A stretch of 64,000 bases of DNA from Silvimonas iriomotensis (GCF_014645535.1 NZ_BMLX01000003.1:372001-436000), one strand, 5' to 3'; shown: positions 28,242-38,177, counted from the first letter of the stretch. The notes: generated from the sequence alone by a model not told the origin. Numbers and translations: made by a program.

Positions 28242-30236
28242 TTAGCCCTTGCGCCCGCCAATACCGGCCGGTGCGCTCTTGTGGAACTGGATGGTCTGCA
28301 GCGGCACAGAAGAGGGCGGCGGTTCTTTGAAGATGTGGTTCTTCATCTTGCCCACCACGTGCATCTCACAGGGTTTGCAGTCAAAGCGCAGGGTGTAGGT
28401 GTCGTTGCCGGTTTTCAGGGTCATCGGCTCGGCCCGCACCTGGCCTTGCACGCCCTTCACGCCCTTGGCCTGCTTGGGGCACAAGTTGTAAGAGAAACGC
28501 AGGCAGTGCTTGGTGATCATCAACGAGACTTCGCCCGGTTCCTCGTGCGATTCGTACGCTGCGGCGATCAGTTGCACGCCATGGCGGGTGTAAAAGGCGC
28601 GGGCCGCATCGTTGTAGACGTTGGCCAGGTAAGACAGCGACGTCTCCGGGTAGGCCACGGGCGGCTGTACTTCTGCCTTGCGTTCCGGGCGCTGCCAGGC
28701 GGCGACGCGGGCGGTTTCCAGTGCGGCAATGGCATCGCGGCGCAGCGCGTTGATGGCGCCAGCCGGTACAAACCAGGTTTCCCGCGTGGCAATGCTGACG
28801 TCGACCGGATTGAAAATAGTGTTGCCCAGCTTGGCCAGGTTCTCGCGCAGGGTGGCCTGGGCTTTCTCTACGTTCTGCGCCACCTGCAGTTCCAGCGGCG
28901 CGTGCACGCTGGCGCTGCAGCCGTCTTCATCGGTAATGGTCAGCGTCAGGCCGGCGGCGTCGTCGGTCAGCTTGAGCCAGGCGTCAATCTTGCGCTCGGC
29001 CGACTTGCGGGTCAGCGCCTGTTCCCAGTCGTGATCGCGGTTGCGGTTGATGGTCAGGCCGGGTTTCAGGCCTTCCAGCTCGCTCATGTATTCGTTGGGG
29101 TGCACGCGCCAGATCTCGCCACGTTCGCCCGTGCCCATGCGTTCAACCACGTTGGCTTGCAGGCCGACCACTTCACGTTTTTTCATGAAGTTCAGGCCGT
29201 CGCCGTTGGCCAGCGAGGCGGCGGTGTCGATCTCGAACCAGGTCTTGCCCAGCCGGGTGACGGTGCCGATTTCCACGCCCACATACTTGGGCGAATCAAA
29301 CGCGCCAATATCATCCAGCCGCCCGTTTACAAAGTAATCGGTATGGCCGCGATGGAAATTCTTGTCCACATCCGGCGTAAAGAAGATATCGGTGCGGCCG
29401 CTGGCGGCACGCGCCAGTTCCGGACGACGGGTGAGGATTTCATCAAGCAGCAAGCGGTAATGGGCAGTGATGTTCTTGACGTAGCCCATGTCCTTGTAGC
29501 GGCCTTCGATCTTGAACGAGCGCACGCCGGCGTCGATCAGCGCTTCCAGGTTGGCGCTCTGGTCGTTGTCTTTCATCGACAACAAGTGTTTGTCGAACGC
29601 CACCACGCCGCCCTTGGTATCGGTCAGGGTGTACGGCAAGCGACAGGCTTGCGAGCAGTCGCCGCGGTTGGCACTGCGGCCGGTGTCGGCATGGCTGATG
29701 AAGCACTGGCCGGAATACGCCACGCACAAGGCCCCGTGGATGAAGAACTCGACGGTGGTATCGGTCGGCAACGCATCACGCACCGCGCGGATTTTTTCCA
29801 GCGTCAGTTCGCGCGCCAGCACCACTTGCGAGAACCCGCTGTCTGCCAGGAAACGCGCTTTCTCCGGCGTGCGGATATCGCACTGGGTAGAGGCGTGCAG
29901 CTGCAGCGGTGGCAAGTCGAGTTCTGCAATGCCCATGTCCTGGACGATCAGTGCATCGACGCCTGCATCATAAAGTTGATGAATCAGCTGACGCGCCGGT
30001 TCCAGTTCGGCGTCATGCAAGATGGTGTTGAGCGTGACAAAAATGCGGCTGTGAAAGCGGTGGGCAAATTCCACCAGCCCGGCGATTTCGCTCACGGTAT
30101 TGCTGGCGTTATGCCGCGCGCCAAAAGACGGGCCGCCGATATACACCGCATCTGCGCCATGCAGGATCGCTTCCCGGCCAATTTCAACGGTCTTGGCGGG
30201 GGAGAGAAGTTCCAGTTGGTGCGGCAAGAGGCTCAT
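28242..30236 (-). CDS. rlhA: RlhA, 23S rRNA C2501 hydroxylase (U32 peptidase-like)
   Basis: This 664-residue protein of the U32 family closely follows E. coli RlhA, which makes 5-hydroxycytidine at position 2501 of 23S rRNA. It shows LELLSPAKTVEIGREAILHGADAVYIGG, FGARHNASNT, IFVTLNTILHDAELEPA, FIHGALCVAYSGQCFIS, NRGDCSQACRLPYTL with cluster cysteines, and a C-terminal CLRFSYNLCPKQAKG and FDCKPCEMHV. These conserved cysteines are consistent with an iron-sulphur centre. ATG 30236 gives the usual N-terminus; an in-frame ATG 21 bases upstream adds seven residues. It is monocistronic. Confidence 0.93.
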   Translation of the reverse strand: MSLLPHQLELLSPAKTVEIGREAILHGADAVYIGGPSFGARHNASNTVSEIAGLVEFAHRFHSRIFVTLNTILHDAELEPARQLIHQLYDAGVDALIVQDMGIAELDLPPLQLHASTQCDIRTPEKARFLADSGFSQVVLARELTLEKIRAVRDALPTDTTVEFFIHGALCVAYSGQCFISHADTGRSANRGDCSQACRLPYTLTDTKGGVVAFDKHLLSMKDNDQSANLEALIDAGVRSFKIEGRYKDMGYVKNITAHYRLLLDEILTRRPELARAASGRTDIFFTPDVDKNFHRGHTDYFVNGRLDDIGAFDSPKYVGVEIGTVTRLGKTWFEIDTAASLANGDGLNFMKKREVVGLQANVVERMGTGERGEIWRVHPNEYMSELEGLKPGLTINRNRDHDWEQALTRKSAERKIDAWLKLTDDAAGLTLTITDEDGCSASVHAPLELQVAQNVEKAQATLRENLAKLGNTIFNPVDVSIATRETWFVPAGAINALRRDAIAALETARVAAWQRPERKAEVQPPVAYPETSLSYLANVYNDAARAFYTRHGVQLIAAAYESHEEPGEVSLMITKHCLRFSYNLCPKQAKGVKGVQGQVRAEPMTLKTGNDTYTLRFDCKPCEMHVVGKMKNHIFKEPPPSSVPLQTIQFHKSAPAGIGGRKG

Positions 30237-30257
30237 GGGTATATCCGGGCAAGGCAA

Positions 30258-30725
30258 ACAAGGCTGCGAACTATAACAGAATCAAAGCCTTGGCGCGCCC
30301 TTGCGTAAAGTGCCAGATGCCGGACGGTGCCGCATCACGGCGGCCTTTTGTTGCCCTTGTCAAAGGTTCAATCCGCCCGGCGGCGCTGAATGGACTGACA
30401 ACGATTTAGCAATTTCTGATATATTACAACGGCATACAAAAACAGAATGCCCGGCGTTGCGATATGCCCCATGGCATACCGGTCAACCGACGGGCCTGGT
30501 TGTTCTGGCAACGGGTAGAGCCTGCCTCCCCCTTGCCGCCCCATCCGGTGCTGGCGCTGCATAAAGCCGGCGTGATCCGCTTGATTACCCTGTTACCCCG
30601 TCTGTGCCGCTTGCGGCATGGGTCAACCGTTGTATTTCCCCAGACCGACCCGTCTACTCGCGCGGGTCATGGCCCGGGGACACTTGTTATCGTTAACACC
30701 ATTCACGACTAACTCTGGAGACATA
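30258..30725. other. Promoter region between rlhA and a binding-protein gene
   Basis: This 468-base divergent spacer has an AT-rich patch at 30400-30440 (CTGACA, then TATATT after 19 bases), which could hold a promoter for the downstream binding-protein gene. The rest is GC-rich, without a recognisable gene. The last 15 bases hold the GGAG ribosome site of the binding protein. Confidence 0.4.
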
Positions 30726-31859
30726 ATGAAGTCGTTGCGTTCGGGCCTGCTGGCCGCCCTGTCTTTTGCCGCCGTACTGGCGCACGCCGAAACCGGCGTC
30801 ACCGATAACGAAATCGTGATCGGTCAATCTGCCGCACTTTCCGGCCCGGCCGGTGAACTGGGCAAGGGCGTGAACCGTGGCGCCAAGGCGTATTTCGACT
30901 GGGTTAACCAGCATGGTGGCGTGAATGGCCGCAAGATCCGCCTGGTGGCGCTGGATGACGGCTACGAGCCGGATCGCACCGCCGCCAACACGCAAAAGCT
31001 GATCAAGGATCAGGGCGTGTTCGCGCTGTTTGGTTATGTCGGCACCCCGACCTCCAACGCTGCGCTGCCGCTGATCAACCAGAGCGGCATCCCGTTTGTG
31101 GCCCCGTTTACCGGCGCCGAAGGCCTGCGCAGCCCGGTGAACCGCAACGTGTTCAACATCCGCGCCAGCTATCGTGATGAAGCCGAAGAAATTGCCGGCT
31201 CCATGAAAAAGATGGGCATGCAAAGCATCAACGTGTTCTACCAGAACGACGCTTACGGTCAGGCCGGTCTGAAGGCCATGCAAGAGGCCGCCGCCAAGAA
31301 CGGCATCAAGATCAACGCCACTGCCACTGTGCAGCGTAACAGCGCAGACGTGAAAAAGGCCGTGGATGAACTGGTCGTGAAAAAGCCGGCCAGCGCCGTG
31401 TTCATGGTGACGGCGTATACCTCCAGCGCCGCGTTCATCAACGCTTCCCGCGCCCAGAACTTCATCGGCCCGTTCTACAACGTGTCGTTTGTAGGTACTG
31501 AAGCCCTGATTACCGCGCTCAAGAACGACGGCTCTGGCGTGATCGTGTCGCAAGTCATGCCTTCGCCGTACAACCCGATCAAGCCGGTGACCATCGACTA
31601 TGTGAAGGCGCTGAAAGCCAGCGGTATCGACAATGTGGATTACCCCAGCCTGGAAGGCTACATCGGCGCCCGCGTGCTGGTGGAAGGCCTGAAGCGTTCG
31701 GGCAAGGCGCTGACCCGCGAGAAGCTGATCTCTTCGCTGGAAGAACTGCGTGACTACGACCTGGGCGGCTTCCGGGTGAAGTTCACCTCCGGCAACCACG
31801 AGGGCTCCAGCTTTGTTGATCTGACCGTGATCGACAAAGACGGCCACGTGCACAGCTAA
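30726..31859 (+). CDS. Branched-chain-type periplasmic binding protein (orphan)
   Basis: This 377-residue protein has a signal peptide (MKSLRSGLLAALSFAAVLAHA) and the type I periplasmic binding fold of the LivJ family. ETGVTDNEIVIGQSAALSGPAGELG, GGVNGRKIRLVALDDGYEPDRT, FALFGYVGTPTSNAALP and YDLGGFRVKF mark it. GGAG lies 9 bases before ATG 30726. No liv permease or ATPase genes follow; a terminator does. It is a paralogue of the gene at 59252. Such orphan proteins may feed a distant transporter or a signalling receptor. The ligand is unknown. Confidence 0.88.
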   Translation: MKSLRSGLLAALSFAAVLAHAETGVTDNEIVIGQSAALSGPAGELGKGVNRGAKAYFDWVNQHGGVNGRKIRLVALDDGYEPDRTAANTQKLIKDQGVFALFGYVGTPTSNAALPLINQSGIPFVAPFTGAEGLRSPVNRNVFNIRASYRDEAEEIAGSMKKMGMQSINVFYQNDAYGQAGLKAMQEAAAKNGIKINATATVQRNSADVKKAVDELVVKKPASAVFMVTAYTSSAAFINASRAQNFIGPFYNVSFVGTEALITALKNDGSGVIVSQVMPSPYNPIKPVTIDYVKALKASGIDNVDYPSLEGYIGARVLVEGLKRSGKALTREKLISSLEELRDYDLGGFRVKFTSGNHEGSSFVDLTVIDKDGHVHS

Positions 31860-31875
31860 GACGGCTGACCGGACA

Positions 31876-31909
31876 TAAAAAAACGGCACCTGCGGGTGCC
31901 GTTTTTTTT
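31876..31909 (+). terminator. Strong Rho-independent terminator
   Basis: AAAAAACGGCACC and GGTGCCGTTTTTT surround a short loop. It ends the binding-protein gene and could also act for the minus-strand AraC gene. Confidence 0.93.
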
Positions 31910-32022
31910 GGGGCGCCAATTCGCATACCAGGGCGGCAGGATGTCGTGGCGGTTGTAGTGGCGGCTGGCCGGCGTTGTCGGTGCGTCTGGCCTTTTTGGG
32001 TTATGGCACAGGCATTCAGCCC

Positions 32023-32799
32023 TCAAAGATAAAACGCCGATGGCGCCACGCCGAAGTGGCGCTTGAACATGGCGGTAAAGGCGCTCTGGCTGGTGTAGCC
32101 GTGATCCAGCGCCACCGTGACGATTTTCTCGCCATGCGCCAGCCGTTCCAGCGCCAGCAACAGGCGCGCGTGCTGGCGCCAGCGGCCGGGCGTCATGCCG
32201 GTTTCCCGCTGGAACGCCCGGTGCAGCGTGCGCGTGGCCATGCCCAGCGTGGCAGCCCAGTCGGCGCTGGCGTGGTCTTCGTGCGGGTGGGAGAGGATGG
32301 CATCGCACAAGCGGCGCAGGCGGGTATCTTGCGGCCACGGCAAATACAGCGGCAGGCGTTCAATGGCGGCCAGTTCTGCCAGCAACAATTGCATCACAAG
32401 GTCATCGCGGCTGCCGGGCGTGTAATCGAACGGGATATTCACTGCCGCCAGAATCAGTTCCCGCAGCAAGGGCTGGACCTCTACCACGCAGCTGCCCTGC
32501 GGCAAGTGCGCCACCGTGCCGGGTTCGACAAACACGGTGCGCATGCGCACATGGCCGCTCATACGCACCGAGTGTTCCAGCCCGGCATCCAGCCAGACGC
32601 CGCGCGTGGGCGGCACCACCCAGCGACCGCTGGCCGCTTCAATCAGCATCACGCCCTCGACCGCATACAACAATTGCGCGCGGCGATGCCGGTGTGGGGC
32701 AACAAAGGCGCCGTTGGGGTAATCGGCCGCCAGTACCGCCACCGGCATGGGCGTGTCTTCATGCTGGATATGCACATCAGGCGAGGGCGTGGCGATCAT
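32023..32799 (-). CDS. AraC-family regulator with cupin sensor
   Basis: This 258-residue regulator has an N-terminal cupin (GAFVAPHRHRRAQLLYAVEGVMLIE, PPTRGVWLDAGLEHSV) and a C-terminal double helix-turn-helix (DWAATLGMATRTLHRAFQRETGMTPGRWRQ and VALDHGYTSQSAFTAMFKRHFGVAPSAF). It is divergent from a drug/metabolite exporter gene only about 97 bases away, the usual arrangement in which it controls that exporter. The inducer is unknown. Confidence 0.92.
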   Translation of the reverse strand: MIATPSPDVHIQHEDTPMPVAVLAADYPNGAFVAPHRHRRAQLLYAVEGVMLIEAASGRWVVPPTRGVWLDAGLEHSVRMSGHVRMRTVFVEPGTVAHLPQGSCVVEVQPLLRELILAAVNIPFDYTPGSRDDLVMQLLLAELAAIERLPLYLPWPQDTRLRRLCDAILSHPHEDHASADWAATLGMATRTLHRAFQRETGMTPGRWRQHARLLLALERLAHGEKIVTVALDHGYTSQSAFTAMFKRHFGVAPSAFYL

Positions 32800-32896
32800 G
32801 GATGGCAGTTTTGCGATAGATATTGCCAGTTTAGCGTGAGACGGCCGCTTGTTGCGGCGGCAGCATCAGCATTCCACTCCAGAAGGGCTGATTGTC

Positions 32897-33802
32897 ATGT
32901 CTGCTTTTGCGTTTTTGTTTCCGCTGTTTGCCATCTTGCTGTGGGCCGGCAATGTCATGGTCTCGCGCTTGTCGGCCCATACCATCGACCCCTTTGCCAT
33001 CACCTTCTGGCGACTGGTGCTGGCGGTGGCGTTGATGAGTACCTTTGTCCTGAAGCCGGCCTGGCGCAACCGCGCGCTGATCCGCGCGCACTGGCCCCGG
33101 CTGGCCTGCCTGGGTTTGCTGGCCATGGCGTTGTTCCAGTGTTTGTCTTACCAGGCGGCGCACACCACCACTGCCACCAATATGGCCATCATGACTGCGC
33201 TGGTGCCGCTGCTGACCATGCTGTGGTCGGTGCTGTTGCTGGGCGAGTCCCCCACGCTGGGCATGCTGGCCGGTGGCGCGATCTCGTTTGGCGGGCTGGT
33301 TTATCTGATCACCGCAGGACAGCCGTTTTTGCTGATCTCCGGCGGCGTGCATAGCGGCGATATGTTGATGCTGGTCGCGGCTTTGTCTTATGCGCTGTAT
33401 GGCGTGCTGTTGCGCCGCTGGCAGACGGGTTTGCCGTCCTGGCAATCGACCTATATCCAGGCCATCTGCGCCATGTTGTTCATGCTGGTGGTGGTGCTGC
33501 GCTTGCCGCCCGGCGCGGCCCTGCCCAATCGGGCCAGCCTGCCGCTGATTGCCTATGCCGGGACACTGGCCAGCGTGATCCTGCCGTTTTTCTGGATGCA
33601 GGGCGTCAAACTGCTGGGGCCCAATCGCTGTGCCATGTTCATGAATCTGTTGCCGGTCGCGACAGCGGCGATTGCCGTGGGCTGGTTTGGCGAGCAACTG
33701 CACACCTGGCATCTGGTCGGCGGCGGCATAGCGCTGGCGGGGGTGGCCCTGGCGCAAACCTGGCGCCAGCCGCTGTTTGCGCCAGGCCGCGCGGCCGCAT
33801 GA
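32897..33802 (+). CDS. EamA/DMT-family exporter
   Basis: This 301-residue inner-membrane protein has ten hydrophobic segments in two EamA repeats. LLWAGNVMVSRLSAHTIDPFAITFWRLVLA is in the first, and AGTLASVILPFFWMQGVKLLGPNRCAMFMNLLPV in the second. ATG 32897 is chosen because a longer frame from 32849 adds hydrophilic residues outside the family. It exports small metabolites such as amino acids or toxic intermediates. The substrate is not readable. It is probably controlled by the divergent AraC gene. Confidence 0.9.
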   Translation: MSAFAFLFPLFAILLWAGNVMVSRLSAHTIDPFAITFWRLVLAVALMSTFVLKPAWRNRALIRAHWPRLACLGLLAMALFQCLSYQAAHTTTATNMAIMTALVPLLTMLWSVLLLGESPTLGMLAGGAISFGGLVYLITAGQPFLLISGGVHSGDMLMLVAALSYALYGVLLRRWQTGLPSWQSTYIQAICAMLFMLVVVLRLPPGAALPNRASLPLIAYAGTLASVILPFFWMQGVKLLGPNRCAMFMNLLPVATAAIAVGWFGEQLHTWHLVGGGIALAGVALAQTWRQPLFAPGRAAA

Positions 33803-33903
33803 TGTGTTGTGGGTACCGTCTGTGCCGCTGAATGCCCTCTGACTGACAGGCCAGGCGCCGGCAAAGGTATACGGTGAAACCATGCACCACCGGAGTACCC
33901 ATC

Positions 33904-34068
33904 ATGAGGCACGATCCAGACGGCAAGGATGCCCACAATCCGCTTGAACCGCGTTTGCAGGCGCAACGGCAATTGCGCCAGAACGCCATCGCCATCGATC
34001 GCCACAACCATGTGCCGCACAAACAGACGCCGCCGCCCCTGCATGGGCGGGGCGGCAAGGCGTCCTGA
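33904..34068 (+). CDS. Small hypothetical protein (54 aa)
   Basis: This short open frame has GGAG about 11 bases before ATG 33904. It encodes a hydrophilic, asparagine-, histidine- and glutamine-rich peptide (MRHDPDGKDAHNPLEPRLQ...). It has no signal or membrane segment and no recognised family. The composition looks like a real small protein rather than a shadow frame, but no homologue comes to mind. It ends 27 bases before the converging chemoreceptor gene. Confidence 0.45.
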   Translation: MRHDPDGKDAHNPLEPRLQAQRQLRQNAIAIDRHNHVPHKQTPPPLHGRGGKAS

Positions 34069-34094
34069 TGGCGCAGGCTACGGCGTGAGCGGCT

Positions 34095-35420
34095 TCAGCC
34101 GGCCACTTGCAACTGGCTGGAGAAACGCCCGACCGCGCTGACCACGCGCTGTGCGCCGTCCTGGATGTCGATGATCACATCGCCTGCTTCACCGGCCAGT
34201 TGCAGGCCGCGTTCAGCTTGCTGTTTGCCGGTATCGATCACCTGTACGGCGTGTTCTGCCAGCGCCTGGTTTTTCTGCACCACGCCGACGATCTCTTGCG
34301 TGGCTTCGGTGGTGCGTGAGGCCAGCTTGCGCACTTCGTCCGCCACCACCGCAAAACCGCGTCCCTGTTCACCGGCCCGGGCGGCTTCAATGGCGGCGTT
34401 CAGGGCCAGCAGATTGGTTTGCGCGGCGATATCGGTAATGCTGTTGACGATGGTGCCAATGACTTGCGATTGCTTGCTCAGCGCCTCGATCCGGTCTGCG
34501 GCATCGCGCATCTGTTCGGCCAGATCACGCATGACATCAACCGTTTCTTTGACCACGCCCGCGCCGCGCTTGGAGACTTCATCGGTCTGGCGCGAGGTCT
34601 CGAACGCAATGGTCGCGGCCTCGGCCACGGCTTGCTCGCGGTTCACTTGCTCGGTAATCACCGTGGCAAATTTCACCACCTTGTACAGATTGCCGTGCGA
34701 GTCGGTGATCGGGTTGTAGGACGCCTCCAGCCACACCAGATTGCCATGGGCATCCACCCGCCGGAACCGGCCGTTGACGTACTCGCCACGGCGCAGTTTT
34801 TCCCAGAACGCCCGGTACTCGGCCGAGTTGTATTCTTCCGGCTCGCAAAACATGCGGTGATGCTTGCCCTGGATTTGCTCCAGCGTATAACCCATGGGCC
34901 GCAGAAAATGGGCATTGGCGGTAATCACGATGCCATCGAGCGTGAACTCGATCACGGCGGTCGAACGCTGCAGCGCCTTGATCAGGTTCTCGTGCTCGCA
35001 AGAGGCCTCAATGGTGCGGGTCAGATCGTTGGCGTAGATCGAATAGCGCTGCAGCACTTTTTTGCCGGTGAAGATTGGCTGCAGGATCACGCGCAGCCAG
35101 GCTTCTTCGCCATTGGCGCGCAGCAAACGCACAGCGCCGCTGAAATGCTCTTTATGACTGATTGCATCAGCAAGGCGGGTATAGAACTCGGTGTTGCGCA
35201 ATTCGGACGGTACCAGCTCCAGCAAGGGCCGGCCTTTCAGATCAGACTCGCGATACCCCATTTCTTGCTGGAACATGGCATTGGCCAGTTCAATGCGCCC
35301 CTGCGGGTCCAGGAAGACCGCCAGCATTTCGTCGCTCAGGCTCTGCCTGACTTGCTCGACACTGAGTAGTTCTTCCCGCAGTGCTTCCAGTTCTTCTTTC
35401 ATTGCCTTGTTGTTGAACAT
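34095..35420 (-). CDS. Soluble PAS-PAS chemoreceptor
   Basis: This 441-residue methyl-accepting protein lacks any transmembrane segment. It has two PAS domains (about 20-135, with [27 protein letters not shown]; and 145-265, with [34 protein letters not shown]) and then a short signalling domain ending at the C-terminus. The conserved hairpin tip [40 protein letters not shown] is present. The layout resembles BdlA- and Aer-like cytoplasmic receptors that sense redox or oxygen. [10 protein letters not shown] is typical of such PAS domains. The start could be ATG 35432 or 35420; the latter gives [10 protein letters not shown]. Confidence 0.9.
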   Translation of the reverse strand: MFNNKAMKEELEALREELLSVEQVRQSLSDEMLAVFLDPQGRIELANAMFQQEMGYRESDLKGRPLLELVPSELRNTEFYTRLADAISHKEHFSGAVRLLRANGEEAWLRVILQPIFTGKKVLQRYSIYANDLTRTIEASCEHENLIKALQRSTAVIEFTLDGIVITANAHFLRPMGYTLEQIQGKHHRMFCEPEEYNSAEYRAFWEKLRRGEYVNGRFRRVDAHGNLVWLEASYNPITDSHGNLYKVVKFATVITEQVNREQAVAEAATIAFETSRQTDEVSKRGAGVVKETVDVMRDLAEQMRDAADRIEALSKQSQVIGTIVNSITDIAAQTNLLALNAAIEAARAGEQGRGFAVVADEVRKLASRTTEATQEIVGVVQKNQALAEHAVQVIDTGKQQAERGLQLAGEAGDVIIDIQDGAQRVVSAVGRFSSQLQVAG

Positions 35421-35516
35421 GCGCGCCCCCACCCGTGGAAAAGGCCCGGTATGGCCTTGATTAACTGCTATAGCACACTGGACGGGGCCAGCGCATTGTC
35501 ATGTTCTGCGGGTCAC

Positions 35517-36302
35517 TTATCCGAAACACACCAGTTGTCTTTCGGGGGCGTGCGGGTGTGGCGTGACGGTGGCATTGATCTGATACACGGCGCGCAGATG
35601 CCCGGGTGTCAGCACGGCTTGCGGCGTACCCAGCGCGGCTACCGCGCCGTCGGCCAGCAGCAACAGGCGGTCACACCACCAGGCGGCCAGGTTCACATCG
35701 TGCAGGATCACCAGCACCGCCAGTTGTTGTTCGCGGGCCAGTTGCGCCACGGTTTGCAGCAACAGCAACTGGTGACGCGGATCAAGACTGGCAGTGGGCT
35801 CATCCAGCAGCAAGGCGCGGTATTCGCCGCTGGCCCGCTGCGCCAGCGCCTGGGTCAGCACGCGCGCAAACTGCACGCGCTGCTGCTCGCCGCCAGACAA
35901 GGTGGTGTAGCGGCGCGTGGTGAACGCTGCGGCATCGGCCAGACTGAGCGTGCGCTCCAGCAGCGCGTCCAGATCAGGCGGCGAGAGTTCCGGGAAGGGA
36001 TACGCCCCGGTGGCCGCCACGGCGCGCACGCCCAGTTCAAACGCCAGTGACGGCGTTTGCGGCAGCACCGCCCGGCAGCGGGCCTGTTGGTGCGCCGACT
36101 GGATGGCCAGCGGTGCGCCGTTGAGTGTCAACGTGCCGGCCAGCGGCGGCAATTCACCCGCCAGGGTCGCCAGCAGGGTGGATTTGCCCGCGCCGTTGGC
36201 GCCCAGCACGCCCAGCACCTCGCCCGGGTTCAGTTGCAGCGATACCCCGCTCAGCACGGCTTTGCCATGCCGGCCACAACAAAGCTGGTCTGCGATCAGC
36301 AT
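35517..36302 (-). CDS. hmuV: Haem ABC transporter ATPase HmuV
   Basis: This 261-residue ATPase energises haem import across the inner membrane with HmuU. Walker A GANGAGKST (about 38-46), signature LSGGEQQRVQFARVL (about 142-156) and Walker B ALLLDEPTASLD (about 172-183) are all visible. The gene starts with the ATG overlapping the hmuU stop by one base (TAATG), showing coupling. It is the last gene of the haem operon; no terminator was recognised after it. Confidence 0.95.
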   Translation of the reverse strand: MLIADQLCCGRHGKAVLSGVSLQLNPGEVLGVLGANGAGKSTLLATLAGELPPLAGTLTLNGAPLAIQSAHQQARCRAVLPQTPSLAFELGVRAVAATGAYPFPELSPPDLDALLERTLSLADAAAFTTRRYTTLSGGEQQRVQFARVLTQALAQRASGEYRALLLDEPTASLDPRHQLLLLQTVAQLAREQQLAVLVILHDVNLAAWWCDRLLLLADGAVAALGTPQAVLTPGHLRAVYQINATVTPHPHAPERQLVCFG

Positions 36303-37336
36303 TAGCGCATCCTCCGCGTCAGCATCCACAAAAAGAACGGCCCGCCGATCAGGCTGGTGACCATGCCGATGGGCAATTCGGCCGGGATGACCACCATGCG
36401 GGCCAGCCAGTCGGCCAGCGACAGCGCAATGGCGCCAGCGACCACCGTATTGGGCAGCAACCAGCGGTGATCCGCGCCCAGCGACAAGCGCACCAGATGC
36501 GGTACCACCAGGCCGACAAAGCCGATCACGCCGGTGGCCGCCACCAGCGGGCCGACGATGAGCGCGACCAGCACCACCAGGCGCCGGCGCAACGGTTCAA
36601 TGGCAAAACCCAGATGACGCGCTTCGCGCTCGCCCAGCAACAGCGCGTTCAGGCCGCGCCATTCGCGCAGCAACAACAGGCACAAGATCAGCGTCCACGG
36701 CCCCAGCAGGGTCAGTTGTTGCCAGGTGGCCCCGGCCAGGCTGCCCATGTTCCAGAAAGTCAGGCTGCGCAGTTGGGTGTCGGTCGCCATATATGTAAAC
36801 AGGCCGATCAGGCTGCCGCAGATGACGTTGATCGCCACCCCGGCCAGCAACAGACTGCTCATGCCCGGATGGCGCCGGCCCAGCGCGTAACACGCCGCCG
36901 TGGCAAGCAGGCTGCCGGCAAAAGCGGCGGGCGCCAGCCAGAACAAAGTGGGTGCGCCCAGCACAATCGCCGCGACAGCGCCGAGCGCGCCGCCGGAAGA
37001 AATGCCGATCAGCCCCGGCTCGGCCAGCGGGTTGCGGAACAGCGCCTGCATGACGGTGCCCGTGACCGTCAGCCCCGCGCCGGCCACCACGGCCAGCAAT
37101 ACCCGCGGCAGCCGGACCTCCATCAGCACATTGCGCCAGAGTGTTTCTTCATCCGATAACAGATCACCGAACAGTAAGTCCGGCACTTCGGTCACCGGAA
37201 TGCGCACGGCGCCCTGGCTGCTGGAAACCAGCACCAGCACGATCAGCACAGCGCAGAGCGCCAGAAAGACACAAAGCGCTTTGTTCACGGTGACGTCGCG
37301 GGCCGGGGTGTCGGCAAGGGCGGCACCGCGGCTCAT
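36302..37336 (-). CDS. hmuU: Haem ABC transporter permease HmuU
   Basis: This 344-residue FecCD/BtuC-type permease has about ten membrane segments. LRLPRVLLAVVAGAGLTVTGTVMQALFRNPLAEPGLIGISSGGALG (about 73-120) is the family's core signature, and GFVGLVVPHLVRLSLGADHRWLLP lies near residue 270. It forms the channel of the HmuTUV importer. The ATG overlaps the hmuT stop (ATGA), and the stop overlaps hmuV. Confidence 0.95.
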   Translation of the reverse strand: MSRGAALADTPARDVTVNKALCVFLALCAVLIVLVLVSSSQGAVRIPVTEVPDLLFGDLLSDEETLWRNVLMEVRLPRVLLAVVAGAGLTVTGTVMQALFRNPLAEPGLIGISSGGALGAVAAIVLGAPTLFWLAPAAFAGSLLATAACYALGRRHPGMSSLLLAGVAINVICGSLIGLFTYMATDTQLRSLTFWNMGSLAGATWQQLTLLGPWTLILCLLLLREWRGLNALLLGEREARHLGFAIEPLRRRLVVLVALIVGPLVAATGVIGFVGLVVPHLVRLSLGADHRWLLPNTVVAGAIALSLADWLARMVVIPAELPIGMVTSLIGGPFFLWMLTRRMR

Positions 37337-38163
37337 GACGCGGGCGCCAGCAGGCCGTTTTGCAGCGTGCGCAGGCCTTCCGGCAGACGCGGGCCAAAGC
37401 CCAGCAGCAACAGGTCATCCATCACCACCACCCGGTGTGCCCTGGCCGCCGGCGTGCCGGCCACGCCTGGCAAGGCCAGGAAGGCGTCCAGCCCGCCAGA
37501 GGCGGTAATCGACATACTGGTGGTGACAATGGCTTGCGGGGCCAGCAACAAGGCCGCTTCTGCCGACAAGGGCTTGTAGCCTTTCTGCGTGGCCAGCACA
37601 TTCCTGGCGCCGGCCAGTTGCAGCATGGCGTCGGCCGTGGTGTCGGTACCGGCGCCTTCCAGCTTGCCGGTGCGGTTCATGACCAGCAGCGTTTTCAGAC
37701 CGCCAGCCTTGCCTTGCAGCGGGGCGATCTGCTGGCGGATCTGCGCCACCATCTTGCCGCCATCGTCTTTGAGCCCCAGCGCCTGGGCCACGCCATGAAC
37801 GCGTTGTTCCAGCGCATCCAGCGTGGCGTCGCCCGGCAGCACAATCACGCGCTTGCCCAGGCTTTGCAGTTGCTTGAGCGCGGCTGGCGGGCCGGCCTGG
37901 TCGGTGGCCAGGATCAGGTCCGGGTTAAGCGCGGCGACGCCTTCCACCGAAAACGCGCGGTAGTAGCCCACTTGCGGCAGCCGGGTGGCGGCAGGCGGGT
38001 ACAGGCTGGACGCGTCCACGCCGACCAGTCGGTCTCCCGCGTTCAGGGCGTAGATGATTTCCGTCAGCGGTCCACCCAGGCTGACGACGCGTCTGGGCGC
38101 GTCTGCCGCGTGCGTCAGGGTGGCGACAAGGCCCAGCCACAGGGCGCAGAAAAGTCGTTTCAT
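37333..38163 (-). CDS. hmuT: Periplasmic haem-binding protein HmuT
   Basis: This 276-residue class III binding protein has a signal peptide (MKRLFCALWLGLVATLTHA). APRRVVSLGGPLTEIIYALNAGDRLVGVDASSLYPPAA and LPQVGYYRAFSVEGVAALNPDLIL are typical of HmuT/ShuT, and a tyrosine in the GYYRAFS segment is a likely haem ligand. ATG 38163 gives the signal peptide; a longer frame begins 39 bases upstream inside hmuS. It delivers haem to HmuUV and is translationally coupled to hmuU. Confidence 0.94.
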   Translation of the reverse strand: MKRLFCALWLGLVATLTHAADAPRRVVSLGGPLTEIIYALNAGDRLVGVDASSLYPPAATRLPQVGYYRAFSVEGVAALNPDLILATDQAGPPAALKQLQSLGKRVIVLPGDATLDALEQRVHGVAQALGLKDDGGKMVAQIRQQIAPLQGKAGGLKTLLVMNRTGKLEGAGTDTTADAMLQLAGARNVLATQKGYKPLSAEAALLLAPQAIVTTSMSITASGGLDAFLALPGVAGTPAARAHRVVVMDDLLLLGFGPRLPEGLRTLQNGLLAPAS

Positions 38164-38177
38164 GATGATGTCCCGCC

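Noticed and set aside
28107-30308. 733-codon open frame on the plus strand opposite rlhA
   Set aside because: It is the complement of a clear rlhA gene. Its product is histidine-, glycine- and arginine-rich with no family pattern, the usual shadow of GC-rich coding DNA.
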